Assembly: GCA_020848035.1 (NCBI GenBank)
Contig: JADLAX010000027.1
Span: 73,528 to 137,527 of the forward strand
DNA: 64,000 nt
From: Anaerolineae bacterium
Lineage (GTDB): Bacteria; Chloroflexota; Anaerolineae; Promineifilales; Promineifilaceae
Direction: 5' to 3'
The notes below the pieces were generated by a model. The model worked only from the letters and a program-made list of their open reading frames with translations, made no database searches and was not told the DNA's origin. This document shows positions 52,231-60,726 of this stretch, one piece after another (position 1 is the stretch's first letter; each line of letters opens with the position of its first letter). The translations under genes were made by a program, and so were the position numbers.

Positions 52231-52473
52231 GGGCGAGGCGGTTGGCCATCATCTCCCGAAAGACAGATAACGATCCCCTCCAACCGCCTCGCCCTCTTGG
52301 CCCCAAATCCACCTACCAGGGCATGAGGCAATCGGCCAAAACCTGGGAAAAATCGGAACCAACCCTACACCAATTGCCTCACCTACCTTACACCAATGCC
52401 AAGATCAGGGCGAGGCGGCGGTGGGGGAGATTCGTTGTTAGAGGCAAGATGGTCTGCCGCCGCCTCTCCCCTA
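52228..52473. mobile_element. GC-rich modular palindromic element (three hairpin units)
   Basis: Three successive stems: GGGGCGAGGCGGTTGG with CCAACCGCCTCGCCC (52280-52294); GAGGCAATCGG with CCAATTGCCTC; GGGCGAGGCGGCGG (52408) with CCGCCGCCTCTCCCC. The outer ends read TAGGGGC and CCCCTA. Arms differ from unit to unit while staying complementary within the unit. Confidence 0.75.
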
Positions 52474-52489
52474 CAAGACGGTGCATTTT

Positions 52490-52507
52490 TTGTTAAAATA
52501 CCCCCCA
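52490..52507 (+). promoter_or_regulatory. Possible leaderless start of dusB
   Basis: TAAAAT at 52494-52499 ends seven bases before the ATG at 52507, with no ribosome-binding site; similar to the arrangement at 18466. Confidence 0.4.
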
Positions 52508-53481
52508 TGATTCAACAACCCCTGTTCACCGTGGGCGACGTGCCCGTTTTTGGCGACGCCATCCTGGCCCCCATGGCTGGCTATTCGGACGTGCCGTACC
52601 GGGCGCTGTGCCGCGCCTACGGTTCCGCCATGCATTACACCGAATTTGTCCCCGTCGAGGCGCTGCTGGGCAAGCGCGTCCACGAGCGGTTCCGCCAGCG
52701 GCTGGACACGCAGCCGGGCGAACATCCGATGGTGTTCCAGATTTTTGGCAACAATGCCCAGATGCTGCTGGATGCCGCCCGGCGCATTCAGGAATGGGGG
52801 CCGGACATCATCGACATCAACATGGGCTGCTCGACGCGCAAGGTGAGCGGGCGCGGCGCGGGTGTGGGCATGATGCCCCAGCCCGCGCTCATCGCGGAGA
52901 CGTTTAAGCTGCTCAGCCAGCACCTGGAGGTGCCGATCACCGGCAAAATCCGGCTGGGTTGGGACGCCACGCAGGAGAACTTTTTGGAAATCGGCCGTAT
53001 TTTGGAGCAAAACGGCGCGGCATTGATAGCGATGCACGGCCGTACCAAGGTGCAAAAATACGGCGGCGAGGCCAACTGGGACGCTATCGCCGCGCTGAAG
53101 CAGGCGGTCAGCGTGCCGGTCATTGGCAACGGGGATGTGCAAACGCCGGAGGACATCGACCGAATGAAGACCCACACTGGCTGCGACGCGGTGATGATTG
53201 GCCGAGCCGCCATCGGCAATCCGTGGATTTTTGCCCGCCAGCGGCGCGAGGAACTGGCCATTGGTGACATCATCCAGGCGGTGCGCCTGCACGCCCGCGA
53301 AATGGTGGCCTACTATGGCGAAGCCCCCGGTCTGCGCCAGTTCCGCAAGCACCTGAAGCGCTATTTTGAGGACATCCCTGGTCTTGAGCTGGATTCGCTG
53401 TTGAGCACGGAATCTTTTGCTGAGTTTGAAGAGGGACTAGAGGGAGTGGAAACGGCCGTTCCCTTAGGTATTTCCGTCTAG
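52507..53481 (+). CDS. dusB: tRNA-dihydrouridine synthase
   Basis: A 324-residue TIM-barrel flavoenzyme. LAPMAGYSDVPYRALCRAYGSAMHYTEFVP near the start, catalytic Cys in DINMGCSTRKVSGRGAG (~residue 105), FMN-binding HGRTKVQKYGG and the GNGDVQTPEDI loop; the C-terminal helical domain is present. It reduces uridine in tRNA. The ATG follows the -10-like box directly. The catalytic loop reads GCSTRKV where the family has GCPxxKV, a small variation. Confidence 0.93.
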   Translation: MIQQPLFTVGDVPVFGDAILAPMAGYSDVPYRALCRAYGSAMHYTEFVPVEALLGKRVHERFRQRLDTQPGEHPMVFQIFGNNAQMLLDAARRIQEWGPDIIDINMGCSTRKVSGRGAGVGMMPQPALIAETFKLLSQHLEVPITGKIRLGWDATQENFLEIGRILEQNGAALIAMHGRTKVQKYGGEANWDAIAALKQAVSVPVIGNGDVQTPEDIDRMKTHTGCDAVMIGRAAIGNPWIFARQRREELAIGDIIQAVRLHAREMVAYYGEAPGLRQFRKHLKRYFEDIPGLELDSLLSTESFAEFEEGLEGVETAVPLGISV

Positions 53482-53519
53482 ATTTTTATACGATTTTATA
53501 TTTTTGGAGCAATTTCATT

Positions 53520-54656
53520 GTGGAAGATCAATACAAGCGAATCCATGAGGTTGTAATAGAAGGATCGTTAGAAGATTTTCGGGCCTTAATGCACGAAATT
53601 CGTGAAACTGATTCTAAAAATATTCGTGAAGATGTTATTTATCTACACGAAGAGGCAACATCTCCTAGCTCTCCTAAAAACATAGGGAAATGGGAACTAA
53701 CGCTAGGAGGCTCGCTTCAAAAACGTGGATATATCAATGCCCGTCAGCTTCCAAATGGCAAAACAAAACTGCTTTTTTATTACTCTCCTAAATATCTCCC
53801 GATTGGTGAACAATTTGAAGAAAATTTTTTTCAAACTCTGATGAGTCAAATGGAGATAGCCTCGAACGTCAAGACTGATAATCTGCCTCTTTCTCCATCC
53901 GATATACTTCAAGGCTTGCAAGGGTTTTTCTTAAGTGAAGATGCTCAGGATAAACTTTTGCTACTTAAAGATGCAAAAGCAGAACTCATTCAAAAAGACT
54001 ACGATAACTGGAATGGAGGCACATATTATTATTCACTGAAAATTGATGTGTTACCTTCAAAATTCAGAAAATTTGTTGATAAACCTCAAGAGCTTGAACA
54101 GCAAATCCTTGAAAAAGGTCAAGACCTTCTTCGTCCCTACCCCAATCTTTCTCTTAGCGAAGTATGTTTAGCACCATCTTTATCTGAAGATTCTTATAAA
54201 CCTACAGTCGAAGGTAAATTTATTGAAATTGTCAACATACCTGATGATTTTTACAAGAAGTTAATTGATGAGATAAATCAGGCTTACAATTTTCAGCTTC
54301 CAATTTCTCTATCTGTACTAATCAGAAAACTCTTCGAAAATTTAATCATTGATATTCTTAGAAAAAAGTACGGAACCGAAGAACTTGAGCTTTATTACGA
54401 TCCAAGAAGAAGAAGATTTCAGGATTTCTCTGTGTTGCTAAAAAATCTTGAAGCGAAACAACCCGATTTTCATCACATTTCGACCAACTTGAATCAAAAC
54501 TTTATCATCCAACTCAATTGGTATAGAGAAACTGGTAACTCAGGCGCTCATTCAATTGACACCGATAAAGTAGCAATGGAATCGTACAAAGACAAAAAAG
54601 ATGAAATTAATCGCAATATTCATTTTCTAGTACGAGTTTTGCAAAATATCTCCTGA
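53520..54656 (+). CDS. AT-rich, probably acquired gene with HEPN-like C-terminus
   Basis: A 378-residue protein that I do not recognise as a whole. The last ~110 residues (LFENLIIDILRKKYG...LLKNLEAKQPDFHHI...QLNWYRETGNSGAHS...MESYKDKKDEINRNIHFLVRVLQNI) look like a HEPN/DUF4145-type helical domain, with R...GAH in place of the Rx4-6H motif (spacing 7). Codon use and base composition are strikingly AT-rich, unlike every neighbour, and the gene has no ACGGCCGT. Start GTG follows GGAGC. This suggests recent transfer and perhaps a defence or toxin role (inference). Confidence 0.7.
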   Translation: MEDQYKRIHEVVIEGSLEDFRALMHEIRETDSKNIREDVIYLHEEATSPSSPKNIGKWELTLGGSLQKRGYINARQLPNGKTKLLFYYSPKYLPIGEQFEENFFQTLMSQMEIASNVKTDNLPLSPSDILQGLQGFFLSEDAQDKLLLLKDAKAELIQKDYDNWNGGTYYYSLKIDVLPSKFRKFVDKPQELEQQILEKGQDLLRPYPNLSLSEVCLAPSLSEDSYKPTVEGKFIEIVNIPDDFYKKLIDEINQAYNFQLPISLSVLIRKLFENLIIDILRKKYGTEELELYYDPRRRRFQDFSVLLKNLEAKQPDFHHISTNLNQNFIIQLNWYRETGNSGAHSIDTDKVAMESYKDKKDEINRNIHFLVRVLQNIS

Positions 54657-54674
54657 GCTTAAGAATATCCTAGT

Positions 54675-55832
54675 TTAAATACGGCCGTTCATTGTCGCAA
54701 AATAGCCCGTCATCTCCACGTAACCTATAGCCGACACCGGCTGCCCCGCCAGCGTGCCGCTAAATTGGGACGCCCCTTCCCAGTAAACCGTTGACACATT
54801 GAGTTCTTGATTGGGCATTAACGGCCGTCCTTCCAACACCAAATCCAGCGAATCAATCTCAATCCGCCAGCCCGCCGGGTAGGTGGCGCCACTTGTGGGA
54901 CTTGTCCACTCGTCCAAAACTTCCAGCGACCAATCTTCGCGCGTCAGGTGGGTCACCGTGCCGTCGGCGGCGATGAAGCTGCCGCTGGAATACGGTTCCA
55001 ATGTGCCATCCTCCCGCCGAATCTGGAAAAACATCAGCGAACTGCCATTGTCAAACTGCATCGAGAACCAATCCCAGCCAATCGCCCCTTCGCTGAGGGC
55101 GCTGGTGCTGTACTCGTGGTCTTTCCAGCTTAGCCCGGTCACGTCAATCGTTTCCTCGCCAATGCGCACCGTGCCGCGCGTCTCTTGGCGCACCTGCGAA
55201 TAGTAATACGAGGCATTGCCCGGCTCTGGCCCTTTGGCGCTCAGGCCACCGTCGCCGTGCAGGATGGGCGGCAGCGTTTGCGTCAGGAGCAGATCCAGGG
55301 CCACGTCGCCGCCGTCGGCCAGCAGGCGCACCCCGCCGGAGGGCAGCTCCTCAACTGACCAATCCTCCAGCCAGACGCGGTACGGCACAGCCTGCGCCCC
55401 GGCCAGCCCTGCCGCGCCGCGGCTAAACCGCTCGTGCGGGTAAAACGCCTCGTTGGCCACGTCGCTGACGGTGAAGTGGGCCAGGTACACCTGGTTGCTG
55501 CGCCAATCGGAGGCCGCGTCTGTTACCGCGTCGGGCGTCAGCGCCCGGCGGAAAATGGTGAACTGGTAGCCAAATTGACGGCCGTTTCCATCATCCAAAT
55601 TCCCCGTGTAATACCACCACTCCGTCTGGTAATCGTCGTGCGCCCCCAAATCGCGGGGAAACTCAATGTTGTTCGGTTCGGTAGCGCGGGCAAAACCGCT
55701 TGTGTCTTCCGCAACTTGGAGAAAGGTGGCTTCAGCAACGGCCGTTGCCGACCCCGCCCCAAAGTTCCACCACACCAACCCGCCAGCCACCAGTAAGGTG
55801 AAAATTATCAAAATGATGCTCAATCGTTTCAT
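54675..55832 (-). CDS. CrtC/AttH-like lipocalin-domain protein
   Basis: A 385-residue protein with an N-terminal TM anchor (RLSIILIIFTLLVAGGLVWW) and two lipocalin-like barrels. Signs: IEFPRDLGAHDDYQTEWWYYTGNLDD...GRQFGYQFTIFRRAL (~60-105), GLSWKDHEYSTSAL (~235) and GWDWFSMQFDNGSSLMFFQIR. This is the AttH/carotenoid-hydratase-like family (PF07143). It lies downstream of an FtsX-type permease and ATPase, as in attEFGH operons, and would be the lipid-binding periplasmic-side partner (inference). Confidence 0.85.
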   Translation of the reverse strand: MKRLSIILIIFTLLVAGGLVWWNFGAGSATAVAEATFLQVAEDTSGFARATEPNNIEFPRDLGAHDDYQTEWWYYTGNLDDGNGRQFGYQFTIFRRALTPDAVTDAASDWRSNQVYLAHFTVSDVANEAFYPHERFSRGAAGLAGAQAVPYRVWLEDWSVEELPSGGVRLLADGGDVALDLLLTQTLPPILHGDGGLSAKGPEPGNASYYYSQVRQETRGTVRIGEETIDVTGLSWKDHEYSTSALSEGAIGWDWFSMQFDNGSSLMFFQIRREDGTLEPYSSGSFIAADGTVTHLTREDWSLEVLDEWTSPTSGATYPAGWRIEIDSLDLVLEGRPLMPNQELNVSTVYWEGASQFSGTLAGQPVSAIGYVEMTGYFATMNGRI

Positions 55833-55855
55833 GATCTTTACTTTTTGTTTTCATC

Positions 55856-55917
55856 AAAGATTTCGCAGATTAAAAAGATTAAATCTGGTTAATCTGCGAA
55901 ATCTGCTGATAAAAAAT
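55856..55917. repeat. CAGATTAAA/AATCTGCG hairpin
   Basis: TCAAAGATTTCGCAGATTAAAAAGATT pairs with AATCTGGTTAATCTGCGAAATCTGC in the 174-base gap before the permease gene; the gap also holds GTAATCCGC words. Confidence 0.7.
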
Positions 55918-56006
55918 CTCTTCAAATCCAACCCGCTCGGGATGCTCCGCTCCCCTCAGCATGACAATTACAAATCCTTGTAATCCGCGTAATCCGCGGC
56001 TAATTT

Positions 56007-58577
56007 TTATTCAGATCGTACGGCCGTTGCCACCACCATCTTGCCCACCCGCAGCGCCGGATACAGCCCGGCCAGCAGCGCCGCGCCCAGAGCCACCAGG
56101 AACGCATTGATGAACTGGCTCGGCTCCAGCTGCATTTGCAGCGTCCAGCCAAACGAGCGCAGATTGATGACGTAAATCAAAATGTAGGCCAGCACAAAGC
56201 CGGTCGGCAGCGCCAGCAGCCCCGCCGTGCTGCCCATGAGGCCCGTTTCCAGCAGGGTGAGCTGCCACAGCTGACGCACCGTCATGCCCGTGGCCCGCAG
56301 CACGCCAAACTCGCGGGCGCGCTCCAATTGCAAGCTCATCAACGCACTCAGCACGCCGATGAAGGCGACGACCACCGCCAACAGGCGCAAAGCGGCCGTT
56401 ATGGCAAAGGTGCGGTCAAAAATCACCAGCGCATTTTCGCGCAGGCTCTGGTTGGAGGAGATTTGCACGTCGGAACGGCCGTTAAATTCAACCTGCAACG
56501 CCTCCACCACCGGCTCAATCGGCTGCCCCGGCTCCAAAAACAGGGCCATCGTGCTGAAGCTGTCATCCTGCCACAGGTCGTCGTACAGGGCGCGGCCGAT
56601 GTGCACACTGCCCTGCTGCGAGGCGTAATCGTAGTACACCGCCAGCACCGGCAGCGTGCGCGGCCCGGCGGGCGTGTCGATGGTGATCGGCTCCGGCGGC
56701 AGGCTCATGTTTTCGTTGCGATAAAGCGGCTCGGTGATCATCACCCCGTCGCCCGCTAAAAATTGATCCCAAATCGTGTCCAAATCGGCCGACTGCCACA
56801 AATATTGTCGCTGCCCCTGCGACACGTCGCCGCTATCCGCGTGCAGATTGACGCGGCGGTTCAATTCGGGCAAAGCGACTTCAATCTGACGAGTGGTGAC
56901 CGCTTGTGCCACGCCGGGGAAATTGACGGCCGTTGCCACCACATCCCCCGGCAAAGTCCCACTCGTCTCGCTGGCCGTCAGGCGCGGCGGCGCGAGGTAG
57001 ACGTCCGCCTGGAGCGTGTCGCTGAGCCACAGCGTCACCGTCTGGCGGAACGAGCCAATCATGATCGACACGCCAACGATGACCGACACCGCCACCATCA
57101 GCGCGGCAATCGCCACCGAGGTGCGGCTGAGCGAGCGCACGATGTCGCGTGGGGCCATGCGCCCCAGCACGCCCAGCAGCTTTGAGCCAACCGGGGTGAG
57201 CCAGCGCATGAGAAAGACGGTAAGCGGCGGCGTCAGCAAAGCAAAACCAAACAGCACGGCAAACAATCCGGCAAAGGCGATGACCAGCGAATTGGTGCGC
57301 AGCCAGAGCAGCAGCGTGCCAATGGCGCTCAGCGCCAGCCAGGCCACCACCAGCCAGGGCAGCAATCGCTGGGCGTTGCTCTCAATTGTCGAGCGGCGCA
57401 GCGTGCTTTGCGGCGCGGTTTTCATCGCCTCGCGGGCGGGCACGGCGGCGGCCAACAGGGCAGCGGCGACGCCAATCAGCAAACCGCGCACCAGGGCGGC
57501 GGGCGGGATGGCCACGTTTTGCACGTTGACCACAAAATACAAATCGTTAATCGTTTGGGTGACCAATCGCACCATGCCCTGACCGAGCACGACACCCAGC
57601 CCCACGCCCAGCAGCGAACCAATCAGCCCCAAAACGGCCGCTTCCCCCACAATCAGACCAAACAGCTGCCCGCCGGTCACGCCCAAACAGCGCAAAATGC
57701 CAAATAACGGCCGTCGCTGCACCACGCTAAAGCTCACCGTGTTGTAGATGAGAAACATGCCCACCACCAGCGCCAGCAGGCTCAGCGCCGTCAAGTTCAG
57801 CTCAAAGGCGGCGGTCATTTGCTGCACGGTATTGCTGCGCGCCGACGCCGTTTCCAGGCGCACGCCTTCCGGCAAAAACGTCTCAATGCGGGCCAAATCA
57901 GCTTCATCATTCACAATGAGATCGATGTAGGAGAGACGGCCGTTCAGCCCCAAAAGCGGCTGCGCGTTGGCAATATCGGTAAACAGCACGCTGCTCAGGG
58001 CGCGCTGATTCACCTCATCCCCCGGTTGCAGCAAGCCAACAATGCGGAAGGGAACCCGCTGCCCCGCGTCATCCAGCGTGATCGTGTCGCCAAGCGCCAC
58101 GCCCGTTGCTTCAGCCAGCCCTTCGGTGAGCAGCAGCGTGTTTGGCTCCGCCAAAAAAGCAACCAGATCGCCAATGTCGCCCGCACCATCGCCAAAGTAG
58201 CTGCGGAACGGCGGCTCGGCAAACAGATCCATGCCAATCAGCCGCAGCGGCTGCTCGCCCAGCTCGGGCGACTGCACGTACCCTTCCACCACCGGCGCGG
58301 CGGGCGAAAAGCCCAGCTCGGTGCGCAAATCGGTGTAAACCGCCTCGTCCAGGCCGGTAGAATCGGCCACCAGCCGGTGCGTGGTTTGTCCGGTGATGGC
58401 GCTGGTCGAAAGCTCAAAAGCGCGGCTGGCGGAACCGCTGGCCAGGTCAATCGAGACCATCATGGCCACGCCGATGGCCACGCCAAGCACAAAAAGAATG
58501 TATTGAAACGGCCGTCGCCGCATCCGCCGCCAGGCGGCCCGCCAAAGTGGTTTGTTGTGGATAGAAGCTGTTTTCAT
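56007..58577 (-). CDS. FtsX-like ABC transporter permease (AttFG-type)
   Basis: An 856-residue protein with the duplicated MacB/FtsX arrangement: an N-terminal TM helix (FQYILFVLGVAIGVAMMVSI), a ~220-residue extracytoplasmic domain, three TM helices (~270-400) with the FtsX motif ERxxxFGxLRxxG-like RRPLFGILRCLG, central TM helices, a second large extracytoplasmic domain, and three C-terminal helices (EREFGVLRATG in REFGVLRATGM). ATG 58577 is chosen because the upstream extension reads the heptamer hairpin. It overlaps no gene; the ATPase stop is 4 bases upstream. Confidence 0.9.
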   Translation of the reverse strand: MKTASIHNKPLWRAAWRRMRRRPFQYILFVLGVAIGVAMMVSIDLASGSASRAFELSTSAITGQTTHRLVADSTGLDEAVYTDLRTELGFSPAAPVVEGYVQSPELGEQPLRLIGMDLFAEPPFRSYFGDGAGDIGDLVAFLAEPNTLLLTEGLAEATGVALGDTITLDDAGQRVPFRIVGLLQPGDEVNQRALSSVLFTDIANAQPLLGLNGRLSYIDLIVNDEADLARIETFLPEGVRLETASARSNTVQQMTAAFELNLTALSLLALVVGMFLIYNTVSFSVVQRRPLFGILRCLGVTGGQLFGLIVGEAAVLGLIGSLLGVGLGVVLGQGMVRLVTQTINDLYFVVNVQNVAIPPAALVRGLLIGVAAALLAAAVPAREAMKTAPQSTLRRSTIESNAQRLLPWLVVAWLALSAIGTLLLWLRTNSLVIAFAGLFAVLFGFALLTPPLTVFLMRWLTPVGSKLLGVLGRMAPRDIVRSLSRTSVAIAALMVAVSVIVGVSIMIGSFRQTVTLWLSDTLQADVYLAPPRLTASETSGTLPGDVVATAVNFPGVAQAVTTRQIEVALPELNRRVNLHADSGDVSQGQRQYLWQSADLDTIWDQFLAGDGVMITEPLYRNENMSLPPEPITIDTPAGPRTLPVLAVYYDYASQQGSVHIGRALYDDLWQDDSFSTMALFLEPGQPIEPVVEALQVEFNGRSDVQISSNQSLRENALVIFDRTFAITAALRLLAVVVAFIGVLSALMSLQLERAREFGVLRATGMTVRQLWQLTLLETGLMGSTAGLLALPTGFVLAYILIYVINLRSFGWTLQMQLEPSQFINAFLVALGAALLAGLYPALRVGKMVVATAVRSE

Positions 58578-58581
58578 TTGT

Positions 58582-59340
58582 TTAGTTGTAGGAGATTGGA
58601 GATTGGAGATTAGAGATTGGGCCAATCTCTAATCTCCAATCTCCTGCCCCAGCCTCCGCCGTTGTCAACAGTTGCCCATCGTGCACGCGGAACACCCGGT
58701 CGGCAAAAGGCACCACTTCCGGGCTGTGCGTAGCCATGATCAGCGTCTTGTTTTGCCGCCGGGTCAAATCCAGCAGCAGCTTTAGCACACGCTCCCCTGT
58801 CTCTTCATCCAGGTTGCCGGTTGGCTCATCGGCCAGCACCAGCATCGGGTCGTGCACCAGGGCGCGGGCAATGGCCACGCGCTGCTGCTCCCCGCCAGAG
58901 AGCTTGTCGGGGAACGTATCGCGCCGATCGGCCAGCCCCACCTGTTCCAGCAGGGTCATGGCCGATTCGGTGGCCGAACGGCCGTTGCCCGCCAGCTCCA
59001 TCGGCAAGGTCACATTTTCCAACACGGTCAGTGTCGGAATCAGATTAAAAAATTGGAACACAAAGCCGATATGATCGCGCCGGAACAGCGTACGCGGCCG
59101 TTCCTTCATTGCCGTAATAGAATTTCCCGCCACCAGCACTTCACCAGAACTGGGCGCCTCGATGCCGCTGATCAGATTAAGCAGCGTGCTTTTGCCGCTG
59201 CCGCTTTTGCCCAGCAGCACGGCAAACTCTCCTTCACAAAACTCGCCGCTGACCTGATCCAGCACCAGCCGCGTCTGGTTTCCTTCGGCAAAAGCCTTGC
59301 TCAACGATTTAAGTTGAACCACAGGCTGTTTTTTATTCAT
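58582..59340 (-). CDS. ABC transporter ATPase (LolD/AttE-like)
   Basis: A 252-residue ATPase: Walker [10 protein letters not shown] (~45), Q-loop [14 protein letters not shown], signature [15 protein letters not shown], Walker [13 protein letters not shown] and H-loop ATHSPEV. It pairs with the FtsX-like permease. The last ~17 residues ([17 protein letters not shown]...) are encoded by the GGAGATT heptamer hairpin at 58591-58644, so the native stop was probably lost or overwritten there. AAGGTG precedes ATG 59340. Confidence 0.93.
   Translation of the reverse strand: MNKKQPVVQLKSLSKAFAEGNQTRLVLDQVSGEFCEGEFAVLLGKSGSGKSTLLNLISGIEAPSSGEVLVAGNSITAMKERPRTLFRRDHIGFVFQFFNLIPTLTVLENVTLPMELAGNGRSATESAMTLLEQVGLADRRDTFPDKLSGGEQQRVAIARALVHDPMLVLADEPTGNLDEETGERVLKLLLDLTRRQNKTLIMATHSPEVVPFADRVFRVHDGQLLTTAEAGAGDWRLEIGPISNLQSPISYN
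58591..58644. repeat. GGAGATT heptamer-repeat hairpin overlapping the ATPase 3' end
   Basis: GGAGATT x3, AGAGATT, loop GGGCC, AATCTCT, AATCTCC x2: a near-perfect stem on a 7-base period, lying inside the ATPase reading frame. Confidence 0.92.
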
Positions 59341-59424
59341 AGCCACACACCTTGTTAAAATCCGGGTTTTGCCCAGGATTTGTCTGGATTATAAACAGAA
59401 TATGAACGATTTGCCCCAAAAATA

Positions 59425-59454
59425 TTGACAAAACATTAACAAAAAGGATACAAT
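59425..59454 (+). promoter_or_regulatory. Strong-looking promoter TTGACA-N18-TACAAT upstream of folE
   Basis: TTGACA (59425-59430), an 18-base spacer, TACAAT (59449-59454). It is the best sigma-70-type promoter in the window. It lies about 385 bases before the folE start, implying a long leader. Confidence 0.7.
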
Positions 59455-59460
59455 AGGCCC

Positions 59461-59839
59461 TATCGTTCGTCAAGGCAAGTACCTGAAATGCTCATTTTCT
59501 AGGCAAAGATTCAGGCGACCTTAAATTGGAGCCCATTTTCGGGGGGTGGATTAGGGAGCAAACGGCCGCTTCTCCACCCACCACAACCAGGATTCGCCCT
59601 GGCGTAAGGATACGGCCGTTCAACACATCTAAATCTATGCAAGTTGATGCCGCAAACCGCAAACAACCGCTGTAGCAAGAATCACCCTAAGCAAAATAAA
59701 CGATGGGACTTCGCGTCTCCCCCGCCGCTTTGACTGATTAAGGGAACCGACGCCACCAGATGTGCAAGCTTAATGAAACTACCTGAAAAGGCACCGCTGC
59801 ATCCTCCACACCAGAGGTTTCAGCATCAAGGAGAACATT
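59461..59839 (+). other. Long folE leader with no gene or recognised riboswitch
   Basis: 379 bases between the promoter and folE. It contains a GGTGGA...TCCACC hairpin enclosing an ACGGCCGC (59545-59585), an ACGGCCGT (59611) and several short inverted repeats, and ends with AAGGAG before the folE ATG. I compared it by eye with THF, preQ1, SAM, cobalamin and c-di-GMP riboswitch patterns and saw no convincing match. Confidence 0.5.
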
Positions 59840-60535
59840 ATGTTAAATGCAGTGAAGGAATTAAACGGATACCACAAACATGATCCGGAGCAGCGTAATG
59901 GGCACGCCAACGGCAAGTCCAACGGCAAAACCCACACCCACGCCAATGGTGCCACCACGCATCATGAGGCAGTAGCTGACGACAAAAAAGCCATTGAAGC
60001 GGCCGTACGCACCATCCTGGCCCATGTGGGCGAAGACCCCGACCGCGAAGGGCTGGTTGGCACGCCCGACCGCATCGCCCGCATGTACGGCGAAATCCTG
60101 GCCGGGTACACCACCGACCCGGTCAAGCTGGTCAACAACGCCCTGTTCGACGTGGAATACGACGATCCGGTCATCGTCAAAGAGATTGAATACTTCAGCA
60201 TGTGCGAACACCACATGCTGCCCTTCTTTGGCCGCGCCCACATCGCCTACATTCCTTCCGACAAGGTCATTGGCCTCTCCAAAATTCCGCGCATTGTGGA
60301 GATGTTTGCCCGCCGCTTGCAGGTGCAGGAACGTATGACCCGCCAGATCGCCGAAATGATCGACGAAGTGCTCAAGCCGCAGGGTGTGGCCGTGGTTGTT
60401 GAAGGGTCGCATATGTGCTCGATGATGCGTGGCGTTAAAAAAGAGCACCCGCGTATGATGACCAGCTACATGATTGGCAAATACCGCGAGGACAAGGACC
60501 TGCGCCGCGAGTTTATGGACCAGCTGCGCAAGTAA
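59840..60535 (+). CDS. folE: GTP cyclohydrolase I
   Basis: A 231-residue protein; the enzyme proper starts at about residue 48. The zinc/active-site pieces are [20 protein letters not shown] (Cys, His) and [11 protein letters not shown] (second Cys). It opens GTP to dihydroneopterin triphosphate, the entry to folate and pterins. The N-terminal extension is low-complexity (His, Asn, Gly, Lys) and unusual for the family; it may bind metal or be a flexible tail. AAGGAG precedes the ATG. Confidence 0.95.
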   Translation: MLNAVKELNGYHKHDPEQRNGHANGKSNGKTHTHANGATTHHEAVADDKKAIEAAVRTILAHVGEDPDREGLVGTPDRIARMYGEILAGYTTDPVKLVNNALFDVEYDDPVIVKEIEYFSMCEHHMLPFFGRAHIAYIPSDKVIGLSKIPRIVEMFARRLQVQERMTRQIAEMIDEVLKPQGVAVVVEGSHMCSMMRGVKKEHPRMMTSYMIGKYREDKDLRREFMDQLRK

Positions 60536-60560
60536 GCGCCACCCGATTCATCATTGATTT

Positions 60561-60602
60561 TTCAGAGCAGCTTCTCACCACGGGGAGGCTGCTCTTTTTG
60601 TT
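60561..60602 (+). terminator. Rho-independent terminator after folE
   Basis: AGAGCAGC/GCTGCTCT stem with a ~16-base loop, followed by TTTTTGTTTC. Confidence 0.85.
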
Positions 60603-60630
60603 TCTTTGAGAAAACGACTGCCTCTCAACC

Positions 60631-60658
60631 TGTCATGCCCGCGAAGGCGGGCATCTAC
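60631..60658. repeat. TGTCATGCCCGC-type palindrome
   Basis: ATGCCCGC/GCGGGCAT stem, a widespread intergenic palindrome type. Confidence 0.7.
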
Positions 60659-60726
60659 TCTTAGTTTGGCTTGTGCTACCTTTGGGTAGCAGCAAGTTCT
60701 CAAATTTGTTAGTAGCCAGGCACGCC

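Noticed and set aside
41371..52473. The GC-rich elements as insertion sequences with their own transposase
   Set aside because: They are under 260 bases, hold no ORF, and show no clear target duplication. They are called MITE-like or structural repeats only.
59461..59839. A tmRNA, SRP RNA, RNase P RNA or known riboswitch in the folE leader
   Set aside because: The GGTGGA...TCCACC hairpin looked tRNA-like at first, but no acceptor end, tag frame or conserved core of these RNAs is present.
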